Origin: Acetobacter sp.
GTDB lineage: Bacteria; Pseudomonadota; Alphaproteobacteria; Acetobacterales; Acetobacteraceae
Direction of reading: 5' to 3'
Assembly: GCF_022483985.1 (NCBI RefSeq)
Contig: NZ_JAKVME010000001.1
Span: forward strand, 2,170,001 to 2,234,000
Length of the DNA stretch: 64,000 nt
Notes under the pieces: model-generated
Told to the model about the DNA's origin: nothing
The model's input: only the letters and a program-made list of their open reading frames with translations
Databases searched by the model: none
Shown: one piece after another, positions 27,944 through 37,495 of the stretch
Layout: every line of letters starts with the position of its first letter
Numbering within the stretch: the first letter of the stretch is position 1
Made by a program: the position numbers and the translations under genes

Positions 27944-28858
27944 GTGGATCGTCTGAGCCTTGATCGCCTGTTTGTCGCTGTCCTTGAAACAGGGAGTTTT
28001 GTTGCGGCATCCGAGCGGATGGGGGTCAGCAGCGGGCAGGCATCCAAAATGCTGTCACGCCTTGAGACCGATCTGGGCGTACAACTGATCAAACGCACGA
28101 CACGCGCCCTCTCTCCGACCGAAATTGGCCAGGTCTATTACGAACGGGTCAGGATTCTGCTTGAAGAACGGGACGCGCTTGACGCGTCCATCCGGCAGAC
28201 ATCCGGCGCGCCTTCCGGGCGACTGCGTATTACAGCTCCCATATACTTCGGCTCCGCCCAGCTTGTACCCGCGCTGCTGGTCTTTGCGGAACAGTATCCC
28301 GGCATCAGCCTCGATATCAGTTTTTCGGACAGGCTGGCGGATCTGGTGGAGGACGGTTTTGATGTCGCCATTCGTATCGCCCACCTGTCCGACAGCAGCC
28401 TGATTGTTCGCAGACTGTGCGACGCGCGGATCGTCACCGTCGCCTCCCCTGATTACATCACGACCCACGGCGCGCCCCAGCGCCCTGAAGACCTGTCGCA
28501 GCACACCTGTATCATCGACACCAATTTTCGGACTCCCCGTAGCTGGGCATTCCGCGATGCGCCATCGGGACAGGCTGTTCAGGTTCCCGTCAGCGGGCGC
28601 TTTGCCTTTTCCAATGGAGAAGCCTGCCTGACTGCGGCCACGCGGGGGCTTGGCATCGCGTACCTGCCCAGTTTCATCGCAGGCCAGCCCATGAAGGAAG
28701 GCAAACTCACCCCCCTACTGCGAAACTTCGAGCCGCAGGCGTTGGGCATACATGTGCTTTATCCACCCGCACGGCACCTTGCCGCCAAAATACGGGCCCT
28801 GTCCGATTTTCTTTCAGGCTACTTCAAGAACCGGCCGGAATGGGACGAAGGCTGGTAA
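27944..28858 (+). CDS. LysR-family transcriptional regulator
   Basis: A 304-residue LysR regulator. The winged helix-turn-helix occupies residues about 3-62 (LFVAVLETGSFVAASERMGV, QASKMLSRLETDLGVQLIKR). The type 2 periplasmic-binding-like effector domain follows, with RLRITAPIYFGSAQLVPALL and LVEDGFDVAIRIAHLSDSSL, as in the CrgA/AaeR-like group. The start is GTG at 27944, with AGGGA upstream. It is 11 bases downstream of the esterase gene on the same strand. LysR proteins are usually transcribed away from their targets, so it may regulate the operon it ends or another locus. Confidence 0.88.
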   Translation: MDRLSLDRLFVAVLETGSFVAASERMGVSSGQASKMLSRLETDLGVQLIKRTTRALSPTEIGQVYYERVRILLEERDALDASIRQTSGAPSGRLRITAPIYFGSAQLVPALLVFAEQYPGISLDISFSDRLADLVEDGFDVAIRIAHLSDSSLIVRRLCDARIVTVASPDYITTHGAPQRPEDLSQHTCIIDTNFRTPRSWAFRDAPSGQAVQVPVSGRFAFSNGEACLTAATRGLGIAYLPSFIAGQPMKEGKLTPLLRNFEPQALGIHVLYPPARHLAAKIRALSDFLSGYFKNRPEWDEGW

Positions 28859-28865
28859 TCGTCTC

Positions 28866-29549
28866 TCAGGGTGCGGGAGGCAGAATCGGCAATCCGGCAC
28901 CCTCATCCAGAGCGGCATCAGGCGATACCGGTCGACGCAGGTCGAACATCGAAGCCTCCGTCACCTCTGAATACCACCCTGCCCCACCTGCTCTCAGCAC
29001 AGGGCGCGCCTCGGCGGTTTCATAAACGCCATCACGCACAAAAGTCCGGTCTATATGGACAGTCACAACTTCGCCCAGTGTCAGCCAGGTTTCCAGAGAC
29101 TCTCCGGAAGCTGCTTGAAGCCGAACAATCTGCGTCACGCGGCACTCGAACTGCACAGGACTGGCTGCCACCCGTGGCGGTCGGACACGACAGGATGGTA
29201 CCTTTTCCAGTCGCGCCACATCAAATTCATCAATCTGTCGGTCAAATGCGGCAGATGACAGGTTCATGCGCCCGACCAACGGCTGCGTAACCAGATTCCA
29301 GACGAACTCGCCGGTCTGTTGCGCATTGCGGACCGTATCTTTCCAGCCGGTCGAGGAAAATCCGATGATCGGTGGCGTGTAATTGAATGCGTTGAAAAAA
29401 CTATAGGGAGCAAGATTGGCTGCTCCCTCCGTATCGACCGTCGCAATCCATCCGATCGGCCTCGGCGCGATGATGGCATTAAACGGGTCATGCTGAAGGC
29501 CATGTCCGTCTTCAGGTCGGTAGGTGTGAAAACGATCGTCTGACGACAT
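28866..29549 (-). CDS. Flavin reductase-like FMN-binding protein
   Basis: A 227-residue protein of the flavin reductase-like split-barrel family. The N-terminal FNAIIAPRPIGWIATVDTEG and NLAPYSFFNAFNYTPPIIGF segments form the FMN site; NAQQTGEFVWNLVTQPL follows. Members act as NAD(P)H:FMN reductases or bind flavin for partner oxygenases. It converges on the LysR gene with only seven bases between the stop codons, so transcription units meet here. No partner oxygenase is adjacent. Confidence 0.82.
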   Translation of the reverse strand: MSSDDRFHTYRPEDGHGLQHDPFNAIIAPRPIGWIATVDTEGAANLAPYSFFNAFNYTPPIIGFSSTGWKDTVRNAQQTGEFVWNLVTQPLVGRMNLSSAAFDRQIDEFDVARLEKVPSCRVRPPRVAASPVQFECRVTQIVRLQAASGESLETWLTLGEVVTVHIDRTFVRDGVYETAEARPVLRAGGAGWYSEVTEASMFDLRRPVSPDAALDEGAGLPILPPAP

Positions 29550-29603
29550 GGCTGCTTCTTCCGAATTATCACTTCACCCCTCAGGGAAGCTATACCTCAT
29601 CAA

Positions 29604-30173
29604 TCAAGGCTTACGCTGCGCAGTGACGTCGAGATCAACCCCCACTTCCAGCGCAACCCATTGTCCGGTCGCCCAGACTCCCTGCCCAATGCCGAACGCG
29701 GAGCGCACGAGATCAAGATGCCCCTTTACGTGGAGCGTGGCGCCATCAATGTCGAGTTTGAATGGCAGAGTGACCGGCTTGCTGATCCCCCGGATGACCA
29801 GCGTTCCGGCGGCCTCATAGGCATCGCCGCCCTTGGCCTTGAAGTTCTGCGCGTCAAACACCGCGGAGGGGAACCCGGCTACGTCGAACCAGTCCTTGCC
29901 CGGTAAAGCGCCATCACGTTGCCGGTCACCCGTGACGGCGCTCGACATGGCGATCGTCACATGGGCCTGACCAGCTTCCGGATGAGCCGGATCGAAGGAA
30001 ATGGTTCCGTCGAATGATCCGAAATGACCACTGAACGGCGCTCCGGTCTGCGTGCCTGAAAAGGCCAGCGTGCTGTGCGCCGGATCAATCGTCCAGTCCG
30101 CAGCCATGGCGGAAAGAGGTAGGGAAAGACCCGTCATCAGGCTCAGGGCGGCGATTGTTTTAATGGATACCAT
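29604..30173 (-). CDS. YceI-family periplasmic protein (copy 2 of the operon)
   Basis: A 189-residue exported protein: signal MVSIKTIAALSLMTGLSL to SAMAADW, then the YceI lipocalin-like domain with WTIDPAHSTLAFSGTQTGAP, FSGHFGSFDGTISFDP and the terminal strand of an antiparallel barrel. YceI proteins bind polyisoprenoids in a hydrophobic barrel. It is the last gene of a three-gene unit with cytochrome b561 and another YceI; the cytochrome stop codon lies 16 bases before this start. Confidence 0.87.
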   Translation of the reverse strand: MVSIKTIAALSLMTGLSLPLSAMAADWTIDPAHSTLAFSGTQTGAPFSGHFGSFDGTISFDPAHPEAGQAHVTIAMSSAVTGDRQRDGALPGKDWFDVAGFPSAVFDAQNFKAKGGDAYEAAGTLVIRGISKPVTLPFKLDIDGATLHVKGHLDLVRSAFGIGQGVWATGQWVALEVGVDLDVTAQRKP

Positions 30174-30189
30174 TGTAAAAATCCTCCGA

Positions 30190-30792
30190 TTACTTGCGGC
30201 GTGACGATCCGACTGGCCAGGGCAGCATCCGTTCAAACACGGAATCCCGTAAAATCAGGGCATGTCGCAATGCGGCTGCGGCATGCAGAATGATCAGAAC
30301 GGCCAACGTCCACGCGGCCCAGTGATGAAACTCTTTCAGAACAGCCTCGACAGGAGCCTTGTTCTGAAGAGTTGCCAGAACAGGAAGGTCCGGCCAGGGA
30401 ATCGTGCCGAACAGCACGGTTGGTATGCCGAGCACAGACGCCGAAACCATGGCCCAGCCGCTGAGGGGCAGGATGATCTGCAATCCGTACAGGGCCAGAT
30501 GCGCCAGATGGGCCGCTCCGCGTTCAGCAACCGGCATGTCCGCAGGAAGAACTGGCGCCGCATGGGTCAGACGCCATCCCACCCGCAGGCAGACCAGCAG
30601 CAGGACGGAAATCCCGATGGATTTGTGCAACTGGTAAAGCTGAAACAGGCGCATCGGCTCAAGGGCGACATGATCCATGATCAGCCCCATGCCGATCAGG
30701 GTCAGGATACCGGCGGCGATCAGCCAGTGCAGGATGATCGCCACCGTCCCATATCGCGACGCTTTTTCAGCAAGCATCGGAATCGTGCTCAT
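30190..30792 (-). CDS. Cytochrome b561 family membrane protein
   Basis: A 200-residue four-helix membrane protein. Candidate haem-ligating histidines are in AIILHWLIAAGI, LYQLHKSIGISVLLL, and FHHWAAWTLAVLIILHAAAA. Bacterial b561 proteins pass electrons between the quinone pool and periplasmic acceptors, including superoxide. It sits between two YceI genes, four bases after the upstream one, which resembles the E. coli yceJ-yceI pair and supports a shared isoprenoid-quinone role. Confidence 0.87.
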   Translation of the reverse strand: MSTIPMLAEKASRYGTVAIILHWLIAAGILTLIGMGLIMDHVALEPMRLFQLYQLHKSIGISVLLLVCLRVGWRLTHAAPVLPADMPVAERGAAHLAHLALYGLQIILPLSGWAMVSASVLGIPTVLFGTIPWPDLPVLATLQNKAPVEAVLKEFHHWAAWTLAVLIILHAAAALRHALILRDSVFERMLPWPVGSSRRK

Positions 30793-30795
30793 GAA

Positions 30796-31410
30796 TCAGC
30801 TCTGCTTTTCGAATGCACCGGCGATGCGCAGTGTCACGTCATCACCGACATACGGCACATACATCTTCACACCGAAGTCGCTACGTTTGATCGTCGTCGT
30901 GGCTTCGAAACCGGCCGTGTACTTCTTGTCCATCGGATTGATGCCTGCACCGACAAAATGCACCTTCAGCGTCTCGGGCTTCGTGACGCCATGCAGGGTC
31001 AGGTTACCGGTGACGATGGCGTCGTTCCTGCCGTTGAGCCTGACTTCAGTGGAGACAAAAGTTGCGTTCGGGAATTTAGCAGTATCGAACCACTGGTCGC
31101 TCTTCAGCTCTTCCGTCAGCTTGTCGCTGGTGGTCTGGACGGAGGCGACCGGAATGGTCACATCCAGCTTGGAAGAGGACGGCGTTTTGACGTCCAGTTC
31201 CAGCGTGCCGGAGACGTTGGAGAAAAGGCCGCTGTAGTAGGTGAATCCGAAATGCAGCAGGGAGAATCCGACCTGTGTGTGGCCCGGTTCAATGGCATAG
31301 GCGCCCGACTGGACCTGAGCGGCGCTCGTCACCGTCTGGGCAGAGGCGAGAGCAGGCAGGGCCACGATGGAAGCAGCGAGAAACGCAGCGCGAGACAGGG
31401 AAAAACGCAT
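30796..31410 (-). CDS. YceI-family periplasmic protein (copy 1 of the operon)
   Basis: A 204-residue exported YceI protein. The signal peptide is MRFSLSRAAFLAASIVALPA followed by LASAQT. The barrel domain starts YAIEPGHTQVGFSLLHFGFT and includes ELDVKTPSSSKLDVTIPVAS, then LTLHGVTKPETLKVHF and RSDFGVKMYVPYVGDDVTLR. It shares only the family pattern with the second YceI of the operon, so the pair is an old duplication. The ATG at 31410 gives a clean signal peptide. Confidence 0.88.
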   Translation of the reverse strand: MRFSLSRAAFLAASIVALPALASAQTVTSAAQVQSGAYAIEPGHTQVGFSLLHFGFTYYSGLFSNVSGTLELDVKTPSSSKLDVTIPVASVQTTSDKLTEELKSDQWFDTAKFPNATFVSTEVRLNGRNDAIVTGNLTLHGVTKPETLKVHFVGAGINPMDKKYTAGFEATTTIKRSDFGVKMYVPYVGDDVTLRIAGAFEKQS

Positions 31411-31835
31411 GGAATGATCCTTCCAGAAAACCGATATGATCACGGTGGCGGAGTGCCGGGCCGGGCCATGAACTGAACAGTACCCTGTCTGTCGAAGCCG
31501 TTCGTATCTACGGGAAGGTTAGAAGATCATTCCATCCAGAATGGAAGCAATCCTGGATTTTTCAGGTCAGAAGAAAAAACATCTGTGGTTCAGGTTGGCA
31601 CGGTCATCACAGACACGGGGTTTTCCAATAGTGATCCGGGCGTTCGACAGAAGGCATCTGTGCGGTCCTGTCGAACGCCCGGAACAAGGTGACAGCGGGG
31701 ACAACACTGCCTGCCCCATTCCACAAGCTCAGAGAATGTTACGTCATCCCCTCAGCCGGAAATGTCGGGCTCTTTTTTCTGGGAAGAAGAAGGGCAGAAC
31801 ACTCCCTCCAGACTCCACCAGCCGGAGCCCCCTTC
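31411..31835. other. 425-base intergenic region with strong inverted repeat
   Basis: The region between the yceI operon (promoter side) and the end of ispDF contains no recognisable gene. It holds a 13-bp perfect inverted repeat and a smaller palindrome (TTCCATCCAGAATGGAA near 31529-31545). The yceI promoter should lie in the first 150 bases. Confidence 0.5.
31638..31680. repeat. 13-bp perfect inverted repeat
   Basis: GGGCGTTCGACAG (31638-31650) pairs with CTGTCGAACGCCC (31668-31680) over a 17-base loop. Neither side carries a T-run, so it is not a standard terminator. Confidence 0.85.
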
Positions 31836-32999
31836 TTACGGGACCAGCACCGTCGCCGTCGCCGTGCAGGCAATCCCTTCCTCACGCCCCGTAAAACCGA
31901 GCCGCTCGGACGTGGTGGCCTTCACCGAGATCCGGTCCACATCGACCTGAAGCAGCGAGGCCAGACGCTCGCGCATGGCCTGTGCGTGCGGGCCGATCTT
32001 CGGGCGTTCGCAGATCAGGGTCAGGTCGGCGTTGACCAGCATGCCGCCCTTCTTGCGGATCAGTTCGCCCGCGTGAACGAGGAAGCGGGCGCTGTCCGCG
32101 TCTTTCCACTCGTTCTGGCTGGGCGGGAAGTGACGGCCGATATCCCCCTCGGCCAGCGCGCCGTAAATGGCGTCGCACAGCGCATGGATGCCGACATCCG
32201 CGTCCGAATGCCCGGCGAGGCCGCGATCATACGGGATATTGATGCCGCACATGATGAGCGGACGACCTTCTTCAAAGGCGTGGACATCGTAGCCGAAGCC
32301 GGTGCGGGGAAGCAGGGTGGGGCCAATCAGGCGTTCGAGGCGCACCAGATCCTCCTCATAGGTCAGCTTGATGTTGTCTTCGGAACCGGGAGTGAGCGCC
32401 ACGCTGAGACCAGCGGACTCCAGCAGCAGGGCATCGTCGGTCGCACTGGAATCGCCGGATTTTTCAGCCGCGCGATGCAGATCAAGCAGGATGTTGAAAC
32501 GGAAACCCTGCGGCGTCTGGGCGCGGAACAGGTCCTTGCGCGGCACGGTGTCGGTGATGACGCCGCCCTCTCCACGCTTGAGCGTATCGGCCACAGGCAC
32601 GGCCGGAATTGCGCCGGGATGCTCTTCCAGCGCGCTGAGCACGCCCTGAATCAGCGTGGCCGTCACATAGGGGCGCGCGCCGTCATGCACCAGCACGACA
32701 TCGGGACGTTCGGCGTCCGGCAGGGTTGCCAGCGCCTCAAGACCGGCGCGGACACTGTCCTGACGCTCCTTACCGCCCGCGACAGGCGGCAGGGTCGTCA
32801 TGCCGTCCAGCGCTTCGGTCAGCGATGCGATATCGCCGACGGGCTGGATCAGCGCGACATGAGGGGCCAGCGCCTCGGCGGCATGGCGAATGACAGGGCG
32901 ACCGGCAAGCGGGATGAACTGCTTGGCGGTGGTGGAGCCGGTTGCGGCGGCGTAACGGCTGCCGGTCCCGGCCGCGAGAAGAATGGCGGCGACACGCAT
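31836..32999 (-). CDS. ispDF: Bifunctional IspD/IspF isoprenoid enzyme
   Basis: A 387-residue fusion of two non-consecutive MEP-pathway steps, common in alphaproteobacteria. Residues 1-225 are Isp[21 protein letters not shown] (nucleotide binding), [23 protein letters not shown] and AQTPQGFRF. Residues about 230-387 are Isp[21 protein letters not shown] (metal-binding Asp and His), [39 protein letters not shown] and [20 protein letters not shown]. IspD makes CDP-methylerythritol and IspF closes the cyclodiphosphate. The start at 32999 gives the standard IspD N-terminus. Confidence 0.95.
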   Translation of the reverse strand: MRVAAILLAAGTGSRYAAATGSTTAKQFIPLAGRPVIRHAAEALAPHVALIQPVGDIASLTEALDGMTTLPPVAGGKERQDSVRAGLEALATLPDAERPDVVLVHDGARPYVTATLIQGVLSALEEHPGAIPAVPVADTLKRGEGGVITDTVPRKDLFRAQTPQGFRFNILLDLHRAAEKSGDSSATDDALLLESAGLSVALTPGSEDNIKLTYEEDLVRLERLIGPTLLPRTGFGYDVHAFEEGRPLIMCGINIPYDRGLAGHSDADVGIHALCDAIYGALAEGDIGRHFPPSQNEWKDADSARFLVHAGELIRKKGGMLVNADLTLICERPKIGPHAQAMRERLASLLQVDVDRISVKATTSERLGFTGREEGIACTATATVLVP

Positions 33000-33114
33000 G
33001 ATGGCGCAGGAATGGGCGGAGGCGCGGCGCACGTCAAGCCGGTTCGGACTGTTCAGACCAACTTCCGTCGCTGAACGTCCATCCAGAGCGGGAACCGGCA
33101 GGCGTCAAGCACTC

Positions 33115-35043
33115 TCACAGGGTAAAATGCGGACGTCCGACCCGATACCGGCTGCCGCCCTCAACAGGCTCCATAAAGGTCAGGTCCCCGCGCTGGCTGG
33201 CGGCGACAGACGCGCTGGCTGGCAGGTCAATGCAGACTGTCGCAGGAAAGGGAAGCGGTCTGAAACGCCACCCGTTTCCGGCATGAGGCGGCATCAGGTG
33301 CCCTTGCCGCCGGACATAACGGACCAGAATATCCCTGTTATACTCATGTGTGGTGACAATAACCCGGTCCGCTCCCGTGCCGGGAAAATGTCCTCCGCCC
33401 GAGGCGCGGTAGTTGTTCGTCACGACAGCGAAGATCTGATCATCCTCAATCGGCCGCCCGTCGAGGCACAAATCATGAATACGCCGGGCCGACGAATCGA
33501 CGAGCCGTCCCTGCTCGCAGTAGCGACGGGGAGAACTGATATCGATCGTGTAGGTCAGGGCGCCGCTCACCGCGTCTCCCATGATCACGTCGAACGTATA
33601 TACCGGGGGCAACGGGTCCAGCAGCGGCTGGGGCGCGTCCTCTTCCGGCAGAATGTGATTGAAGACCGTCGCGGAACGTTCCAGCCATTCCCGCAGGTCA
33701 GCCCCACGACACCGCACCACGCTCAGCGTGTTGGCGAAAGGATAGATATTCACCAGATCGCGGATGGTGAGTTCACCGATGGGGATGGTCACAAAAGCGT
33801 CTGTCGCCATCGCTCCGGCATGAAATGGCGAGGCGGCGGACAGGAGCGGCAGATGCTCCCACTCCGTCCCCGCCAGTAACGGTCTGGCAAACGCCAGTTG
33901 CGCCGCATTCACCAAAGCCAGACACGGGTCAGCCTCCAGAAAGGTGAACCAGCTCGTCAATGCGGAGGAAGTCCAGCCGACAGGCTCGTCCATCCAGGCC
34001 ATCGTCGCCTCGTGCTCAGGCTGGACTTCTTCGATAATGGCGGGATCTTCGGGGACAAGCGGATGGGCGCGCCCTTCTTCCCGGCGGCAGACAGGACGGA
34101 CCTCAACCTGAAAATCCTCGCAGACCCAGCCTGCTTCCGCCTCCCTGAGCGTCAGATCGATCACACCCAGATGGCTGCCCCAGAAACCGGGCATGACGGC
34201 GGGCACGTTATGGAGGGTTCCGGCCACGGCATCCACACCGGGGAGGTTGTCATGATGCTCACCCGGAAAGACATGATGGGTATGCCCCAGCAGCAGCGCA
34301 TCTATCCCTTCGATTTCGGCCAGATAGAGCGCGGCATTCTCCTCGCCGCCCTGTCGCTGGTCCGCGGAAATGCCGCAGTGACAGAGCGCCACGATGACAT
34401 CACAGCGACTTCTCAGCTCGGGCACGACCTGCCGGGCGGCCTCCACCATATCCCTCACCATGAGCTGCTCATGCAGATGGATGGCGTCCCACACCATGAT
34501 CTGCGGCGGGACCAGACCGATCACGCCGATCCGCAGATCGTGCCTGCGACCGAGATCGTCGATGACCTCCCGCTCCAGCACGACGGACGGCGGCAGGAGC
34601 GGAGCACCATTGCACAACGTGATGTTGCTGCAAACAAACGGAAAGGCCGCGTCCTTGATCTGTTCCCTGAGAAAGGACAGTCCATAATTGAATTCATGAT
34701 TGCCGATCGTGGCGGCATCGTATCCGAGCAGATTCATCGCCCGGATCATGGGATGCGTCCGCTCACCGCCGCCACTGCCCGCCATGAAGTCACCGACGGG
34801 TGATCCCTGACAGCTATCGCCGTTGTCAAACAGCAGGCAGTTCGGCGCCTCGTCGCGGGCGGTGCGGATCAGGGTGGCGATGTGGGCAAGGCCGACACCA
34901 TGATCCTTTTCAGCCTGATAATAATTCCATCCACGCAGAAACATGTGGAGATCGGACGTCTCCAGCAGACGCAGCCGGACGGAACGCCGGTCATCCATTT
35001 CTGCCTTTGTCGCGGCTCCGGAATCGGGACAGGGCCGCACCAT
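33115..35043 (-). CDS. 5'-nucleotidase/2',3'-cyclic phosphodiesterase family protein lacking a signal peptide
   Basis: A 642-residue protein of the CpdB/UshA family. The metallophosphatase domain has LLETSDLHMFLRGWNYY, LLFDNGDSCQGSPV, TIGNHEFNYGLSFLREQI and LLGHTHHVFPGEHH, together the metal ligands. The C-terminal nucleotidase domain includes IGELTIRDLVNIYPFANTLS, the NYRASGGGHFPG motif and an aromatic substrate clamp region. Typical CpdB proteins are periplasmic, yet here the N-terminus is hydrophilic (MVRPCPDSGAATKAEMDDRR) and an AAGGA site precedes this ATG. It may act in the cytoplasm. It could still be exported by a non-classical route. Confidence 0.85.
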   Translation of the reverse strand: MVRPCPDSGAATKAEMDDRRSVRLRLLETSDLHMFLRGWNYYQAEKDHGVGLAHIATLIRTARDEAPNCLLFDNGDSCQGSPVGDFMAGSGGGERTHPMIRAMNLLGYDAATIGNHEFNYGLSFLREQIKDAAFPFVCSNITLCNGAPLLPPSVVLEREVIDDLGRRHDLRIGVIGLVPPQIMVWDAIHLHEQLMVRDMVEAARQVVPELRSRCDVIVALCHCGISADQRQGGEENAALYLAEIEGIDALLLGHTHHVFPGEHHDNLPGVDAVAGTLHNVPAVMPGFWGSHLGVIDLTLREAEAGWVCEDFQVEVRPVCRREEGRAHPLVPEDPAIIEEVQPEHEATMAWMDEPVGWTSSALTSWFTFLEADPCLALVNAAQLAFARPLLAGTEWEHLPLLSAASPFHAGAMATDAFVTIPIGELTIRDLVNIYPFANTLSVVRCRGADLREWLERSATVFNHILPEEDAPQPLLDPLPPVYTFDVIMGDAVSGALTYTIDISSPRRYCEQGRLVDSSARRIHDLCLDGRPIEDDQIFAVVTNNYRASGGGHFPGTGADRVIVTTHEYNRDILVRYVRRQGHLMPPHAGNGWRFRPLPFPATVCIDLPASASVAASQRGDLTFMEPVEGGSRYRVGRPHFTL

Positions 35044-35118
35044 GAACGCATCCTTCTACAGGTTACTTTCAACACCCTGTATCGTCAGGCGTGAAAAGAA
35101 AGAAAGAAAGTCCGAACC

Positions 35119-36522
35119 TCAGATTTCCGCTTCCAGAAGGATTCGCGTCACATCGCCCGCCCACGGTCCGTTATAGCGTTCCAGCCAGCGCTCGGCCTGT
35201 GTCGGCGCACCGGCGACAAGCGCCTGAAGAGGGGCCAGCAGAACCGTTTCATCCTGACCGGCTTCATCACGCAGCGCACGGGCACGGAGCCCCTGTGTGG
35301 CGATCTCCACCATACGGGACGCAATATCCCGCACGGTTCCTGTTCCGAAGGGCGTATTGAGCGCCCGCGCCGGGACATCGCCGCGCAGCACGCGGTAGGT
35401 CTCCCAGTCATACTCGCGCACAAGGCTTTCCGCCGCCGCCAGCGCCGCATCGTCATAAAGCAGCCCGACCCACAGAGCGGACTGCGCCAGCATCATCTCC
35501 GCCGATCCCGCATCAGCCCCCCGCATTTCAAGGAACTGCTTGAGGCGCACATCAGGGAACAGCGTCGTCAGATGGTCTTCAAAGTCACCGATGGTCGGAG
35601 TGAAACCGTCCAGCCCATCCTGTCTTTCACCCTTGAGCCACGCCCGGAAGGACCGACCGGACACGTCGATCAGCTTGTCGTCACGCACGATGAAATACAT
35701 CGGCACATCAAGCGCCCATTCGACATAGCGTTCGAAACCGAAACCTTCCTCGAAGCAGAAGGCCGGGATGCCTGAGCGGGCATTGTCGGTGTCGGTCCAG
35801 ACCTGAGCCCGGTTGGACAGCAGACCGTTCGGCCTGCCTTCATAGAACGGCGAATTGGCGAACAGGGCGGTTGCGACGGGCTGAAGCGCGAGCGAGACGC
35901 GCATCTTGCGCACCATTTCGGCCTCGGAGGAGAAATCGAGATTGACCTGCACGGTGCAGGTCCGCTGCATCATATCGAGCCCCATCGTGCCGACCTTCGG
36001 CATGTAGGACCGCATGATCGCGTAACGGCTCTTGGGCATCCACGGCTGGGAGGCGCGTGTGGCGAAAGGGTGGAAGCCGAGCGGTGCGAAACCCAGACCC
36101 AGAGCGCGGGCGGGAGTGCGGATGGTGTCGAAATGACGTTCCAGTTCCGTCCGTGTCTCGTGCAGGCTGGCCAGCGGCGTGCCCGAGAGTTCAAACTGAC
36201 CGGAGGGCTCCAGAGAGATGGCGGCTCCCTTGTTGATGCCGCTCCCCTTCAGGCCGATCACAGCGGGACCATCCGTAATGGGGAGCCACTCACCCTGCTG
36301 CTCGACGCCCTTCAGAAGAGCGCCGATCCCCTGATGATCATAGTCCGGGGAGGAAAAGGCGGCACGTTCAGCCGTTGCCGCTTCAGGGCGGACGAAACCG
36401 AATTTTTCATGCTCCGTGCCGATCCGCCAGAGATCACATGGTTTGTTTCCCGCCGCCAGAACATCCACGAGATCGCGTATGGACGTGATGGAACGGGTGT
36501 CCTGATCGGCAGGATTCGACAT
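35119..36522 (-). CDS. gshA: Glutamate-cysteine ligase (alphaproteobacterial/plant type)
   Basis: A 467-residue enzyme of the plant-like glutamate-cysteine ligase family. Markers are LWRIGTEHEKFGFVRP, the ATP/substrate segments GIGALLKGVEQQGEWLPITD and ISLEPSGQFELSGTPLASLH, the TCTVQVNLDFSSEAEMVRKM stretch, and SGIPAFCFEEGFGFERYVEW. It forms gamma-glutamylcysteine, the first step to glutathione, which fits the glutathione-using genes in the window. The ATG at 36522 is chosen because the open frame upstream is not conserved-looking and overlaps rsmE. The rsmE stop is 29 bases upstream, so the two may be co-transcribed. Confidence 0.9.
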   Translation of the reverse strand: MSNPADQDTRSITSIRDLVDVLAAGNKPCDLWRIGTEHEKFGFVRPEAATAERAAFSSPDYDHQGIGALLKGVEQQGEWLPITDGPAVIGLKGSGINKGAAISLEPSGQFELSGTPLASLHETRTELERHFDTIRTPARALGLGFAPLGFHPFATRASQPWMPKSRYAIMRSYMPKVGTMGLDMMQRTCTVQVNLDFSSEAEMVRKMRVSLALQPVATALFANSPFYEGRPNGLLSNRAQVWTDTDNARSGIPAFCFEEGFGFERYVEWALDVPMYFIVRDDKLIDVSGRSFRAWLKGERQDGLDGFTPTIGDFEDHLTTLFPDVRLKQFLEMRGADAGSAEMMLAQSALWVGLLYDDAALAAAESLVREYDWETYRVLRGDVPARALNTPFGTGTVRDIASRMVEIATQGLRARALRDEAGQDETVLLAPLQALVAGAPTQAERWLERYNGPWAGDVTRILLEAEI

Positions 36523-36550
36523 TGGGCTTCTGTGCTTCCACTCAGGGCGA

Positions 36551-37333
36551 TCAGGCCTGTGCCTGATCTCGGATATTTCGGAGCTGGGAATCGAACAAGG
36601 AAAGCGCGGCGGCGACGGCTGTCTCCGCGCGCAGAACTCTGTTTCCCAATGTGATGGGTGTAACAAAGGGGCGCGCCAGCGTAACGTCAAGCTCCGCCCG
36701 ACTGAATCCCCCTTCCGGACCTGTCAGGATACCGTCTCCATCCCCTGCGTCCGCGAAAGGATTCCCGGAGAGAACCGTCCCGGTTTTCTGCGTGTCCGTC
36801 TGATTTTCAAGTCGCTCGACGGCAATAAAGAGACGCTTTCCGGCAGGCCACGCTCCCAGAAAATCAAGCAGACGCACAGGTGAGGAAATCTGCGGAATCG
36901 TCAGCCGCTCGCACTGCTCGGCCGCCTCGATGGCAATCGATTCGAGCCGCTCCTCGTTCACTCTCTGCCCCACCGTCCGCTCCGTGATCACGGGGATGAA
37001 CCGGGACACCCCAAGCTCGGTTCCCATCCGGATGACGAGGTCCGTCGCATCACGCTTTAAAAGTGCAAAAGCGAGAGCACAGCCACACTCATCAATAAAA
37101 GGGCGAAGCTTCTCCGTGATTGTGAAAGAGCCCTTGTCCTTTCTGACCGACGCGATCCGGGCAAGCCACTCCCCGTCACGGGCATTGAAGACCCGGACCG
37201 AATCTCCCTCCCCCTTGCGCAGGACAGTCCCGAGATACCGCGCCTGCTCGGGAGACATCGGGATGACGGCTCCACTGATCAGTGGCGCATCCGCAGGGAG
37301 GTACAGGCGAGGAAGGGTATGATGAGCTGACAT
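36551..37333 (-). CDS. rsmE: 16S rRNA (uracil-1498-N3)-methyltransferase
   Basis: A 260-residue SPOUT-family methyltransferase. The N-terminal PUA-like domain has LPRLYLPADAPL and QARYLGTVLRKGEGDSVRVF. The knotted SAM-binding domain has LAFALLKRDATDLVIRMGTE, AAEQCERLTIPQI, the GILTGPEGGFSRAELDVTLA glycine-rich knot and ITLGNRVLRAETAVAAALSL. It methylates U1498 of 16S rRNA. It is divergent from ubiA; the 253-base gap holds the ubiA leader hairpin. Confidence 0.95.
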   Translation of the reverse strand: MSAHHTLPRLYLPADAPLISGAVIPMSPEQARYLGTVLRKGEGDSVRVFNARDGEWLARIASVRKDKGSFTITEKLRPFIDECGCALAFALLKRDATDLVIRMGTELGVSRFIPVITERTVGQRVNEERLESIAIEAAEQCERLTIPQISSPVRLLDFLGAWPAGKRLFIAVERLENQTDTQKTGTVLSGNPFADAGDGDGILTGPEGGFSRAELDVTLARPFVTPITLGNRVLRAETAVAAALSLFDSQLRNIRDQAQA

Positions 37334-37495
37334 CGACGGGCGCTTTCCTGCAGATTCGGGGCAGTCCGGCGGTCATGAGTCCGTCGGGACAGCCCGACAC
37401 CATTGACCCCGGCGGGTCTGCCCCGCATCAATCGGCGCGGTTTCGGCGGGATTCGTCCGCCGGTCAAGTCTGAAGCGCCCGAAGCCCTATGGAGC

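Noticed and set aside
30262..31476. 404-codon plus-strand frame across the yceI-b561-yceI operon
   Set aside because: It runs antisense through three well-supported genes and resembles no protein.
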